From assembly GCA_964016875.1 (NCBI GenBank), contig OZ024721.1, positions 38,516,323 through 38,580,322 of the forward strand: a DNA stretch of 64,000 bases, in the 5' to 3' direction. Position 1 is the first letter of the stretch; each line of letters starts with the position of its first letter. The translations under genes were made by a program, and so were the position numbers. Source of the DNA: Fallopia convolvulus (Eukaryota; Streptophyta; Magnoliopsida; Caryophyllales; Polygonaceae). The notes beneath the pieces are model-generated. The model was not told where the DNA came from and did no database searches. It was given only the letters and a program-made list of their open reading frames with translations. Positions 11,482 to 21,250 of this stretch are shown piece by piece.

Positions 11482-12530
11482 TGTTATAAGATAGAGTTTT
11501 GATGGTTCCAAAGGTCAGTGACACAGAAGTTGCATGGAGAGTCAGCGACATCAAGTTCTTATGAAGAATTCACTGACAAAGGATAACTTGCAAGAAATTA
11601 TTGTTGAAAATTTATGTTTTGATGGTTCAAAGGAAGTCAGTGACTTCGAGTTTGCAAGACAAGTCGGCGACTTGGCAAAGTCATGGCAAAGTCACTGACC
11701 ATGACCAGCTGGAAGGAAAACTATTTATGGAAGGAACGCACAGATCGTGTGCGATTGTTTGCAGGACAGTTGGGGCATTTATTTATGGAGAATATCATCA
11801 CAAAAGAGTGCTAAAATCATAAGAGATGATATGATTCCATTGAGATATTTTATGTGTATGTAAATGTTATATTAGGAAAGATCTTGTAAGATTGCGTGGA
11901 ATGTTATTTTCTTAACCGAATAGGAAATAATATCACACGAAATCACACCTTATTCTAGCTTAAATACTGCACTGTTTTACGTTAGAAGCAAGGATTTTCG
12001 TGCATAATTTGTATATCTTGAGAAAAAGAAAAGAGAGAGTTCTAGGTTGAAGAAGACTCGTGCGTGGGATTCGTATGAGCAGTGAAGAAGACTTGTGCGT
12101 GAGATTCGTGCAAGTGGTGAGTTTGAGTGTTCTTAGGCATAGCGTGAGGTTGAGAGTGTAGGTACAAAGGTAGAGCGTGGTTCAAGGTTGTGGGATTCAA
12201 CTTGTACACGAGAGAGCTTTGTAACACTCAAGAAATCAATAGAGCGAGTCTAAGGACTCTTGAAATCCGACCAAGTGAGAAGCTTGGAAGGGAGTGGTTT
12301 TTCTCTAAGTAAACTAGTTGGTTTACGAAGAGTTTCCACTATACATCGCTTGTCATTTACAGTTTGGTAATATCTTTCCTATTTGATTAATTATTCCGCT
12401 GCTTATTTCAAGGTCACTGACTTTACCAAAGTCAGTGACTTCGACACTCAAAGGCGACAACTTCGCAGGAGTCGCTGACTCGTTTAAGTACTAACGATCC
12501 TACACTCGTTTAAGTACTAACGATCCTACA
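11482..12530 (+). repeat. 3' LTR of the Sirevirus
   Basis: Starts TGTTATAAGATAG after the polypurine tract and ends CGATCCTACA. Relative to the 5' LTR it carries a tandem duplication of its last 26 bp (12479-12504 and 12505-12530) and a small duplication near 11680. The two LTRs differ at only a few other positions, which suggests fairly recent insertion. Confidence 0.85.
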
Positions 12531-12838
12531 TTATCTTTAATAGAAATTGGAATATTGTTTTGGATTTTAATATGGAAGAAAACATAAAATGAGTTATTAT
12601 ATCAACAAAAGGTTTGGATATTTTTTTATTTAGTGGTTATTTTTCCAAGAAATTGACAAATCCAAATTATATGGAATATTTCACATGGATATAAATAATA
12701 ATTTTATTATATGTGGGATCTACACTTATTTTTAACCAATAAATATACCCAATTAAATTTCAACCAATCAAATTGTTTTTAAAAAAAGAGGTGGTGTGCT
12801 CCAATCTAAAAGTGACATGTGTTATTTAATAATTTTTT
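12531..12838 (-). mobile_element. Non-autonomous Helitron copy 1, remainder
   Basis: This sequence continues the family consensus directly after the Sirevirus. The stretch with 'ttcacatggatataaataat' and 'ttatatgtgggatctaca' also occurs in copy 4 at about 48568-48610. The 5' terminus present in copy 4 (TCATCATAACTATATACTAA on the minus strand) is lost here, replaced near 12839 by GGAACC-rich DNA. Confidence 0.65.
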
Positions 12839-13250
12839 TATTCTTAGACGGGTTCGGTTTTGGAACCGACGGTTCCAGTTCCTCGGAACCATGGAACCGG
12901 AACCGAAACCGGCCTTGGGCCGATTCCTCCCGGTTTCAGTTCCGGAATCGGAAATGTTAAAAAAAGTCTCATTTTGTACCTCTGAATGAAAACTGCGGTC
13001 GCAGTCCTATGGGTTGCGGCCGCGTTTTTCATTCCACGGTCGCGGTTAGCCAAACCACGACCGCGGTTACGCTATTTTTATTTTTTTCATTGGTGGAATT
13101 TGCGATTCCACCCTGTTTGGAAACGGAAGTTTTCGAACCGCCTGTTCTCGGGTTCCGGGATTGGAGGAACCGGAACCAAAACCATAGTGGGAACCGAAAC
13201 CATGGTTCCGGTTCGGGTTTCCCTTACATGGAGTTGAGCAAGGGCCTCGC
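12839..13250. repeat. GGAACC-rich fold-back sequence, possible MITE
   Basis: Two GGAACC/GGTTCC-saturated arms (about 12845-12945 and 13125-13225) surround a core rich in GCGGTCGCGG and GCGGCCGCG palindromes (12990-13065). The arms hold both orientations of the word, so the segment can fold in several ways. The layout suits a non-autonomous DNA transposon of the GGAACC-rich hAT-like kind seen in plants, but I could not find a clean TIR pair or target duplication. Open frames on both strands here are composition artefacts. Confidence 0.4.
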
Positions 13251-13574
13251 TCCAACTTCCCTCTGCGTCGAATATGGTGAAGTGTTCTGATGTGTTTTTT
13301 AATTTTAATTGTTATCTTTTTCTTTTTTATTTGTGTTTTCTTTTTATTTCTTTTTTGAAAGCATTCTAATGGAAGATATAGTATATTTAAGAAAAAGGGC
13401 ACAGGCCGGAAGTTTTTAAAAATGCGGGGATATTTTACGGATTAAGTTTGGATTTTGGACACCACTCGAAAAAGTACAAAACTCAGGAGTACTAGACGGA
13501 ATTTACCTTAATATTTTCAATAGAGTTCATTATTTTTTTTAGCATGCATACTTAACCTATACTTTACGAGATCA
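13251..13574. other. AT-rich spacer, nothing recognised
   Basis: Pyrimidine-rich and AT-rich DNA with no coding signal, RNA gene or repeat boundary that I can support. Confidence 0.4.
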
Positions 13575-13965
13575 CTAGTTGTACCCGTCGTGCCATGCAC
13601 GACTATGGTTCGACATTTTATAGATATTAAATAAAAATATAATATAGAATTTAATGTAAGTAATTTATTGTATGTACAATATACAATTTTTTTTAGAATC
13701 AAATAAAAAAAATTAAATATAAGTTATTAAGTTTAATGTTGAGAATAAAAAATAATTAAGGTAAAATAATATACATTTCTCATTTTCATTAATGATATTT
13801 CATAGATATTTAATTTAAAAAAAAAGATAAAATATGAATAAAAAAGATTTATATATTAGAATATGGAAGAGATACAATTTAAATAAATTAATAATTAAAT
13901 TAATTAATAAGATATAATAAAATATGAAAGATAAAGATAAAAATAATTGTTCTCAAGGAACAATC
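13575..13965 (-). mobile_element. Helitron fragment with intact 3' terminus
   Basis: On the minus strand a perfect 7-bp hairpin, GTCGTGC-atg-GCACGAC (13587-13603), is followed 8 nt later by CTAG (13575-13578), with host A on the plus-strand left side. This matches the Helitron 3' end rule. The AT-rich body extends right for a few hundred bases; the 5' end is not identified, so the right boundary is approximate. The sequence is a different subfamily from copies 1-4. Confidence 0.55.
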
Positions 13966-14084
13966 AGTAGGATCGATTGAAGGGGAAAGCGCGCGGCGAA
14001 AACTGGATGACAGTGGCGGGTGACGCGACCAAAGATGGTGGTGGCGCAGAGGGGGGGTCAAGGGTTGGGTCAGGCTCTTAATAC

Positions 14085-14330
14085 CATGCTAGAATATAGA
14101 ATTCCCCTTGAGGGTTGCCTTTCTATTTATTAACAATCAATATATAGAGTACAAATACAATGTCTTGTAAGACAAGTTAGAGTCATCTTTGATCATCTTG
14201 TTCCAGCATATATCTTTAATCTCTGGTGTTTGGATCAAACATCTTGATTAATCTCCTAGACCCACATCTTAAAATTGTTGCATGAATAGTTCTATCAAAA
14301 TACTTCAACATGTAAAAAAGATATGTGGGT
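14085..14330 (-). mobile_element. Copia LTR remnant (minus strand)
   Basis: The string GGCTCTTAATACCATGCTAG (14070-14089) is a slightly decayed, reversed initiator-tRNA primer site abutting a TG start, the order expected at the inner edge of a minus-strand copia 5' LTR. The following sequence has the AT-rich, TATA-containing look of a short copia LTR. No matching second LTR or coding region is visible, so it is a decayed remnant and its right edge is a guess. Confidence 0.35.
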
Positions 14331-14748
14331 CAAAAGTTTACTCAATCGTAAATCAATAGCATAATCGTATTGCAGTTCAATTGATTGATTACAAAACAAA
14401 TCTCGAAACGTCTACGGCAAATTAAAAAATTGTGGAAGAAATACAACCCAACTCTCTTACCACCGAAAATTTTCTTTTTTCTAATTTCCAGTTCAAAATT
14501 AGCGGTTATAATAATGTTGGTGAAGGACAAAATTGCGGTGCCAAAAGATTTAGGTTGAGATTTTCTTTCACGAGCTAGGAAGAGGAGACTTCCAAACATC
14601 AAGTTTGCTCTTTAGATAAAGCTTTTGATGGTTCTTGGGAACTTAGGGTTTATATGCATGTGTTTGTTTTTATATTGGACCTAGGATTAAGTTGCTTGTG
14701 GCGTAAGTTGCTTTATTCTCCATATAAACACTTAACGTAAATCTTAAA
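14331..14748. other. Unclassified spacer
   Basis: An 86-residue minus-strand frame (14342-14602) is present, but composition and lack of any motif argue against a gene. No RNA gene or repeat boundary seen. Confidence 0.35.
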
Positions 14749-15545
14749 CTAGTTGAATTCCCGTGATACTCACGGGATAATTTTACTAAAGATTATACAA
14801 TATTATGTTATTAATATAAAATTTAAAACATTTGTATATTATATAGCAATAAAATTATGTAATTTATAAAAAAAAATCTTTAAGATTGTGCCCCATATTT
14901 TATCAACATATAGATAAAAAAAATTATATACTTGAAGCTCGAGTCTTGTTAAAAGATAAAAAAAAATATTGTGCATAAAATTAATATAAAATATTAGAGC
15001 AAGTTATTATCCACTTGGATCTCAAATCTTCTTACAAGATGAAATAAATATGCATAAAAAATATCAACATATAGATCAAGTTAATATACAACTACTAAGT
15101 TTTCTATATTAATTTTTATGCTATATATTATACAAATATTAGGATGTTTATTTTATTTTTAGATAGAATGCATATAGGTTTAGATAATTAAGTTTAATAT
15201 AAAGATAGTGTAATGTACGTACAATCTTATATCAATATAATTAAGTTTATTTTGAACGGTCCATGTATATAATAAATTGATAAGTTTTTATCTTATTTTT
15301 TATATATTTTAATAATTAAATAAATTATCATGTTTTGGATATTAATTTAATTCATATTACTAATAATTTATTGTTTCAAATAAACAACTTTCATAGTTTA
15401 TTGATTTTTAAATATTTATTCAAATTTTATATTTAAGCATTTACATGATTATTTTTCTCGGATAATAAATATATTTGAAAATATTTTATTATTAATTTTT
15501 AATTTAAGAAAAACCAGTACAGGGTACGAGAATACATAGTAGTAG
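14749..15545 (-). mobile_element. Helitron fragment with intact 3' terminus
   Basis: On the minus strand a perfect hairpin CCCGTGA-gta-TCACGGG (14760-14776) lies 7 nt before CTAG (14749-14752), followed by T. This is a third Helitron 3' end type in the window. The body is AT-rich non-coding DNA. The 5' end may lie near 15530-15545, where the minus strand reads TTACTACTACTATGTATTCT, a pattern like other plant Helitron 5' ends, but this boundary is uncertain. Confidence 0.5.
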
Positions 15546-15792
15546 TAAACTATTACGGAAGCTATACGTTTGTTCAAAAATTTCCAAGCCAAGTAAAACA
15601 CAAGTCTATCTTATATATCTTTGAAAATATTTTTGATGTGTTAATTTAAAATCTCACTAAAGATATATTTTAATATGATGAAAATCAACCAGAGAGGATT
15701 TCTAGAGAAAAAAATTGATGATGTCCAAAATGGTAAATTAGGGGGTGGGCCCGGAAGGCAAAGAATAAACAGACCCGACGGGATTCTCAAGG
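15546..15792. other. Spacer before the lone Tat LTR
   Basis: No recognisable feature; a GGGGGTGGGCCC run occurs at 15742-15753. Confidence 0.35.
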
Positions 15793-16518
15793 TGGATTCT
15801 GGGGCCCACAACTGTACCCATCATTTATTTAAACAAATTCTTATCCCCGCGAGGTCCTCCGAGACTTCGAAGCGAGGTCTAGATCTCGCCACCGACTCTA
15901 CTGACACACCCGCCCATCCAGACCACTCAGCTGGCGCCGCTCCCCCAAGCCAATCACCGGCCGCCTCGCTTTCGGGCCAATCAGGAGCCCTGATCTCGGG
16001 CGTCCCACATCAGATGATAGCCAAAACTCGACTCCCCAATTCTCTATAAATAGAGGAGGACCTCGCAAGTGAGAGGGGGTCGAAAAACATCTTGAACTCA
16101 AGAACTATCTTGCTCGTTGAAGATCGACGTGATTGAAACATCGTCAAAAGACCTCGCTATAGACAAGTGAAGTCCACAAAAAGACTTCAAGTCACACAAA
16201 GCTCTCGTCCACACCAAAGACCTCGCTACACAATCTCGCAAGCCATCTTCACCACACTGTCGGCCCAGCCTCGCATCAAGATCAATCAAGTGACATCGAG
16301 GAGGTGAAATCGCTTAGTAATTAGGAGATCTCGGACATTGTTAGACCGAGACCTCGAAAACCTCGTAGAAGGTCTAGGTGTGAATCTCGTGTATTTGTAG
16401 GCTTCGTCGGCTTGTAACCTTTTTGTAAAGAAATCATAAATAAAGAGCAAGCATTTGCACAATCGAATATAATAATCTCGTTTCTTGTCATTTAGCGAAC
16501 GGTTTATTTCGGGTTTCA
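15793..16518 (+). repeat. Lone Tat-type gypsy LTR
   Basis: 726 bp, beginning TGGATTCTGGGGCCCACAA and ending GGGTTTCA, about 97% identical by eye to the 5' LTR of the Tat element at 18942-19668. It contains a TATA-like TCTATAAATAGAGG (16042-16055) and many ACCTCG/CGAGGT words. No primer site or coding region of the same family follows and no polypurine tract precedes, so it looks like a solo LTR. However, the flanks (CAAGG left, TAAAA right) do not form a target duplication, so one side may be rearranged. Confidence 0.75.
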
Positions 16519-16664
16519 TAAAAAATATTCGGTCCTTTTTTGTAAATGTTTCAAAATAATTGTAAAAAGTACTCTAATTTTTGTGGTTTTGCCCTTCCTT
16601 GAATAGGAAATGAGAAACAAAGGTAAAGATGATGCGAACCCGTCTCCGAAAGGATCTGAGTACG

Positions 16665-17332
16665 CTAGAGATGTTCAATGGATTAACCAGGCCCGACTTG
16701 TGACTTGTAAGAAATATTATTTGACCCGCGACCTGACCTGCTGGTTAATCGGTAGGGTTGCGGTTCGACCCGTTTGACTAAGTCAATCGGGACAAAAAAT
16801 TATTTTTTACCCACATTTCCAAAAAAAATAACCCGGTGCGCAAACCCAACAGATTTTTTATAGAAAATATTTTTTGTATATAATAAAATCATAAAAAATA
16901 TGCTCCCTCCGTTCTATTCCACTTGTCACTTTAGCATTGATTTTGTGTTCAATAAAACATGTCATTTTAGAGTTTATTTAATTAATGTATTGGAAAGTGT
17001 TTATAATGACTTTTTTCTTTCCATCTATTGGCTTTATGGATGGATTAGTAATTAATTTTTTTATTATATTTAGAAAATTTTGGATTTCCCATGATATTTA
17101 TTATAGTTTCAACGAATTTCTTAATATGTGTGAGTCTATCTAAAGTGTCAAATAGAATATAATGGAGGGAGTATATTTTTTAAAAAATATTGCGGGTCGA
17201 CCCTCAACCTGACCCGCAAAATAAAAATCGACGCGCGACTCGACTCGCACGGATCGCAGGTCGACCCGCAACCTGCAAATTGTGTGTTTGGTTAGTGCAG
17301 GTTGCGAGCTACTCGACCCGTTGAACATCCCT
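16665..17332. mobile_element. hAT-like MITE with 8-bp target duplication
   Basis: A 668-bp non-coding element bounded by TGAGTACG on both sides (16657-16664 and 17333-17340). Its ends are inverted: the left reads CTAGAGATGTTCAATGG and the right, reversed, reads AGGGATGTTCAACGGG. Both flanks continue into GGGTCGACCCG-like sub-repeats. An 8-bp duplication with TAGRGATGTTCAA termini fits the hAT superfamily. It encodes no transposase and would depend on one elsewhere. A second MITE is nested in its centre. Confidence 0.75.
16903..17171. mobile_element. Stowaway-like (Tc1/Mariner) MITE
   Basis: A 269-bp element with terminal inverted repeats CTCCCTCCGTTC / CTCCCTCCATTA that extend further inward (TTCCACTTGTCACTTTAG against TTCTATTTGACACTTTAG). 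The right side is followed by TA; the left has TG after a TA, a slightly decayed TA duplication. CTCCCTCCG ends are typical of plant Stowaway MITEs. It is inserted in the hAT-like MITE and is therefore younger. Confidence 0.75.
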
Positions 17333-17429
17333 TGAGTACGACGTACACGGAAGATCTTCGACTTTGACTGAGCAATATGTCACCAATGGCGATGCAGAAG
17401 CGGTTTGTGTGGAACGTGAGGTTCTTTAG

Positions 17430-17693
17430 ACGAGATTGAGGGGAGAAATAAGAGATGAGATGTGAGCGAGAATAGTAGGAGCAAGCCTCAACTAGTAAAC
17501 TCTAAATAATACTATGCGTAACTAAGAAGAGAGGCTGACTGCTCCTTATAAAGGGAGGCGCTCGAAAACCCTAGACAACTAGTGATGCAGTCAAAACTAA
17601 CCCGCAAACGAACGTGGTCAATTATAGTACCTCAAGTGTCGATCCCACAATGACCAATGTAATACCAAATGTGACTCTACTAGTAAATTAGAT
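17430..17693. other. Unclassified repeat-like DNA
   Basis: Contains TTATAAAG (17549) and a phrase (CCTCAAGTGTCGATCCCACA) often seen in plant LTR-type non-coding repeats. No gene recognised. Confidence 0.35.
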
Positions 17694-17865
17694 CAAAAAT
17701 AGGGAATTGAGAAATCTATACCTAAGCTAACAAACAATTATGCAAATAAAAGGGATAAATTTAATAAAATAGAGTTGTCTAAGGTTAAGGATCACCACAA
17801 CAATGCTTCAATCTATAAAATTATACTCTGCTTGAATTTATTTGAAGGACCAACCATCTAAGGTA

Positions 17866-18732
17866 AGGGGATGTACCCTGTACGGGTTTTATTAAATATA
17901 AATAAAATAAATACTTAGTTAAATAATAGAAATTTTTTTATTATGGATTTATTTTTTTCTTAGAAAAATATAGAGCCATAACTAATATTCATTAATGTTT
18001 ATGGTTTAATTGAAAAAGTTATAACTTTTCAAGAAAAAAATGGTTTTAGAGTGTCATATTTGAAAAGAATATTGCACATTTATTTTTAAACTAATATTTA
18101 TTTTTATATAAAATATTTTACCTATCTCTTATCTAATAGTTTAGAACAAAAATTATTATAATTAATTTTTAAGGAAATTTTTTTTTTATCAAAATTATAT
18201 AATTTAAATTTAATATTATTTTTTATCAAAATTATTAATAGATAATTAATTGTCAATCTCTTAACAGAAATGTGAAAGTTAATTATTTTTGTCAGAATTT
18301 AATTTAATCATTTAATTGTAAATCTTGTAAGACATAATGTAAATTTCTATCTTTTTTTACTCAAAATACTATTTTAATAAAATATTTTCCATAAATATAT
18401 AAACGGAAAAGATAATGTAAATATTTATTTAATTCTAAGAGTGATTTAGATTCATATCATTTTTTTATAAAAAATAGATTTAAAAAAATATTTTACCAAA
18501 ATTTGATTTAACCAAAGTTTTTTATCAATTTTTTAATCATAATTAGTTTTTAAAAGAAATTTTACATCAATAGATAATTATCAATCTTTTATAAGATAGT
18601 GTAAATTTTTATCTTTTTTTAATCAAAATCCAACTTTTAAAAGAAATTTTACAGAAATAGATCATTGTCAATCTTGTAAGACATAATGTAAATTTCTATC
18701 GTTTTATCAAAATTGTATTTTAATAAAATATT
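17866..18732 (-). mobile_element. Helitron-family copy 2 (truncated)
   Basis: Homologous to copies 1 and 4, beginning with the decayed terminus CTAAGGTAAGGGG and a GTACCCTGTAC hairpin where copies 1 and 4 have CTAGTGTAAGGG. It is broken at 18732 by an Athila LTR at exactly the same base as in copy 3. Confidence 0.6.
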
Positions 18733-18941
18733 TGATGTCCGCCTTTCTAGTCGTGTTTTAAGGTGTGTTTTTATCTGTTTGAGTCTTTTTCTTAAGTTTT
18801 GTGTTTTTGTTTTGAGTCGTTTGTGTAGGTTTTCGTATTTACTTAAGATATGGAGTCTACAAAGCTTTGGTGGTGTTTTTGTAGGTTTTAGAAGCTGTCT
18901 AGAGCATTTTTGAGGAGAGGAGCAAAGTCGAGGAAAAGCTT
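18733..18941 (+). repeat. Athila A-type LTR fragment
   Basis: Begins TGATGTCCGCCTTTCTAGTC after ATATT, exactly as the 5' LTR of element A at 27929, and follows it for 209 bp until the Tat LTR starts. The Tat element therefore inserted into an A-type LTR on this copy. Confidence 0.8.
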
Positions 18942-19668
18942 TGGATTCTGGGGCCCACAATCGTACCCATCATTTATTTAAACAAAATTCTTATCCCCGC
19001 GAGGTCCTCCGAGACCTCGAAGCGAGGTCTAGATCTCGCCACCGAATCTACTAACACACCCGCCCATCCAGACCACTCAGCTGGCGCCGCTCCCACAAGC
19101 CAATCACCGGCTGCCTCGCTTCCGGGCCAATCAGGAGCCCTGATCTCGGGCGTCCCACATCGGATGATAGCCAAAACTCGACTCCCCAATTCTCTATAAA
19201 TAGAGGAGGACCTCGCAAGTGAGAGGGGGTCGAAAAACATCTTGAACTCAAGAACTATCTTGCTCGTTGAAGATCGACGTGATTGAAACATCGTCAAAAG
19301 ACCTCGCTATAGACAAGTGAAGTCCACAAAAAGACTTCAAGTCACACAGAGCTCTCGTCCACACCAAAGACCTCGCTACACAATCTCGCAAGCCATCTTC
19401 ACCACACTGTCGGCCCAGCCTCGCATCAAGATCAATCAAGTGACATCGAGGAGGTGAAATCGCTTAGTAATTAGGAGATCACAGACATTGTTAGACCGAG
19501 ACCTCGAAAACCTCGTAGAAGGTCTAGGTGTGAATCTCGTTTATTTGTAGGCTTCATCGACTTGTAACCTCGTTGTAAAGAAATCATAAATAAAGAGCAA
19601 GCGTTTGCACAATCGAATATAATAATATCGTTTCTTGTCATTTAGCGAACGGTTTATTTCGGGTTTCA
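18942..19668 (+). repeat. 5' LTR of the Tat element
   Basis: 727 bp, TGGATTC...GGGTTTCA, matching 15793-16518. A TATA-like TCTATAAATAGAGG lies at 19192-19205. It is dense in ACCTCG and CGAGGT, including a stem-loop CGAGGTC-ctccga-GACCTCG at 19000-19019. Confidence 0.85.
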
Positions 19669-19748
19669 TCACTGGCATCCATCTGTGGGAACCTCTTCAT
19701 CCTAAGCAGTTTCTCGATTTGTGCAAACCTTGGTTCGATCCCCTCAAA

Positions 19749-21250
19749 ATGGTTTGCCCAAACAATTTATTCCCTCAACACCCCGATAACATGCCCGAAA
19801 CCGCGCAGGGCCTCCGGCCTGCCCGTTCGTGGTCCCCCCGGGTTGGACATACACCGCCGCACAAAACCCATTCCCATTCCAAGGATACGAGCAGGGCGGC
19901 GCGCCCCCGAACCCATACCCCTACCCAGGTTATGGGCAATACCAGCAGGGCTTCGCCCCTTCATACATCCCCGTTCCCCCCGGGGGAACCTCACTCTGAG
20001 TACGTACCTGCTTACGTCCCTGGGCATGTGCCGGGGCACGAGTCCTGCACCAACGGCTCATCAACGGAGAGGCCTCCCCGAGATCCCATGTAGATCTCGC
20101 GGTCCCGATCGCGACGTTCGAGGATGCAGGACCCGGAGTTGTCCGAAACAGCGGGGAGCGCGGTGCACTACCCAAGGCCGCGATCACACAAGTCGCGACC
20201 ACCGCCCCAAACCCAGGTGGAGGCCAGGAGCACCTCTCCGTTCATAGACGAGATCCGGAACGCGCCAATGCCCAAGGGCTTCCTAAGGCCACAAATGGGG
20301 CTTTATGACGGCTTGGCGGACCCGGAGGAGCATGTGAAGCACTTCGCGGTCTAGATGAACGTAAACGCCTATAACGACGCCATATTCTGTCGGGTCTTTC
20401 CGACCACCCTGGAAAAGGCCGCGATGACATGGTTCTCCGGCGTTAAGATCGGGTGTGTGGCCTCGTTCGCTCAATTGTGTGAATCCTTCGTCACACATTT
20501 CAGCGACTCTAGGAAGCGCAAGAAGAACATGCGGGATCTCCACGGAATTGAACAGGGGGAGGGCGAGTCTTTGGGCGCCTTCTTCACGAGGTTCTCGACC
20601 GTGGTGGCAGAAATCGCGCATGTCGATGAGTCGTCGGTACGCGACACCCTCATGGGCAACCTAGGCATCGGGTGTTTCAAGAATTTCATTTTCTTGAAGA
20701 ACCCGGCAACATACAACATCCTGTGCACCGGATCACGGCCCAAGTGTACGCCGAGGATGCCGCCAACCAGAGCTCGCGACCGAGGACCGACAAGGAAATT
20801 GTCGCCGAGGCTAAGGGGAAGGAAAAAGTGGCCGCGCCGGCCGCGAGGGATGCGTGTGAGACGCAGGCCCACAACCCCGCCAACTACAACAACAATAACA
20901 ACAGCAACAGAAACAACAATAATGACTAGAACAACAACAACAACGACAACAGAAATAACAACCACAATAACAACCGCGGAGGCGGCGGTGGGGGTTGGAG
21001 CTGCTTCGGCGGGAAACCACGAGGTTATAGAGGCAAGGGCGGCCCTGCGTACAACCCGAATGAGAAGGGGCGCGCCAACCTCGCGTCGGGTGCCAACACC
21101 GTGCCGCGAGGCCCGAGTTAGGCTCAGACCGACAATAAAAACAACACCGTCGAATAGCAGGCCCCCGCGAAGCATGCCCGGTATGGGCAAGCGACAGAAC
21201 CCGATGGGTATATCCATGCCATCTCCGGCGGACCATCACTAGCTGGATCA
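19749..21250 (+). pseudogene. gag: Tat gag, with stops and frameshifts
   Basis: The N-terminal half (19749-20350) is proline-rich and scattered over frames. The gag core (retrotrans_gag family) is clear: PKGFLRPQMGLYDGLADPEEH just before TAG 20352-20354, then YNDAIFCRVFPTTLEKAAMTW, WFSGV, SFVTHFSDSRKRKK and IEQGEGESLGAFFTRF. A frameshift near 20690 moves the frame to one reading QVYAEDAANQSSRP and then an Asn-rich and Gly-rich stretch encoded by an AAC microsatellite. The motif IHAISGGP near 21215 is the conserved block that precedes the protease in this lineage. Gag forms the particle and binds RNA; this copy cannot be translated intact. Confidence 0.75.
20880..20985 (+). repeat. AAC-type microsatellite in gag
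   Basis: Imperfect (AAC)n/(AAT)n run encoding Asn, interrupted by TAG at 20927. Length variation here would change the gag linker. Large minus-strand open frames across it are composition artefacts. Confidence 0.7.

Larger units (their letters stand above)
4452..12530 (+). mobile_element. Sirevirus-type Ty1/copia retrotransposon
   Basis: A full-length copia element of 8.08 kb flanked by a perfect 5-bp target duplication, TTATC (4447-4451 and 12531-12535). It has LTRs of 1011 and 1049 bp, an iMet primer-binding site, gag with two zinc knuckles separated by a coiled-coil region, protease-integrase-RT-RNase H order, and a 1.4-kb tail with several GGGGGA polypurine tracts. Long LTRs, two-knuckle gag, the YVDDIIFGS active site and multiple polypurine tracts are what is known of the plant Sirevirus (SIRE/Maximus) lineage. 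The gag lacks its capsid N-terminus and pol has stops, so the copy cannot be autonomous. It sits inside Helitron copy 1. Confidence 0.85.
16610..17429 (+). pseudogene. Small open frame split by a hAT-like MITE
   Basis: Removing the MITE and one copy of its 8-bp duplication joins 16610-16664 to 17341-17429 into a continuous 48-codon frame ending in TAG. It begins MRNKGKDDANPSPKGSEY and is hydrophilic. The ATG is preceded by TTGCCCTTCCTTGAATAG-like sequence resembling an intron 3' splice site. I do not recognise the product; a leader gag peptide of a retroelement or a gene exon are both possible. A frame of this length can arise by chance. Confidence 0.3.
17694..18941. repeat. Segment duplicated at 26890-28133
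   Basis: About 1.24 kb matching 26890-28133 at roughly 98% by eye. The segment runs through unclassified DNA, a Helitron-family copy and the first 209 bp of an Athila LTR in the same order. Here it is cut at 18941/18942 by the Tat element; the other copy continues into Athila element A. The second copy begins within three bases of the assembly gap. Confidence 0.85.

Noticed and set aside
14342..14602. 86-codon minus-strand frame
   Set aside because: AT-rich, no motif, no promoter context that I can support.
20471..21217. 248-codon minus-strand open frame across Tat gag
   Set aside because: Antisense shadow of gag and of the AAC microsatellite (Val/Ile-rich runs); composition artefact.
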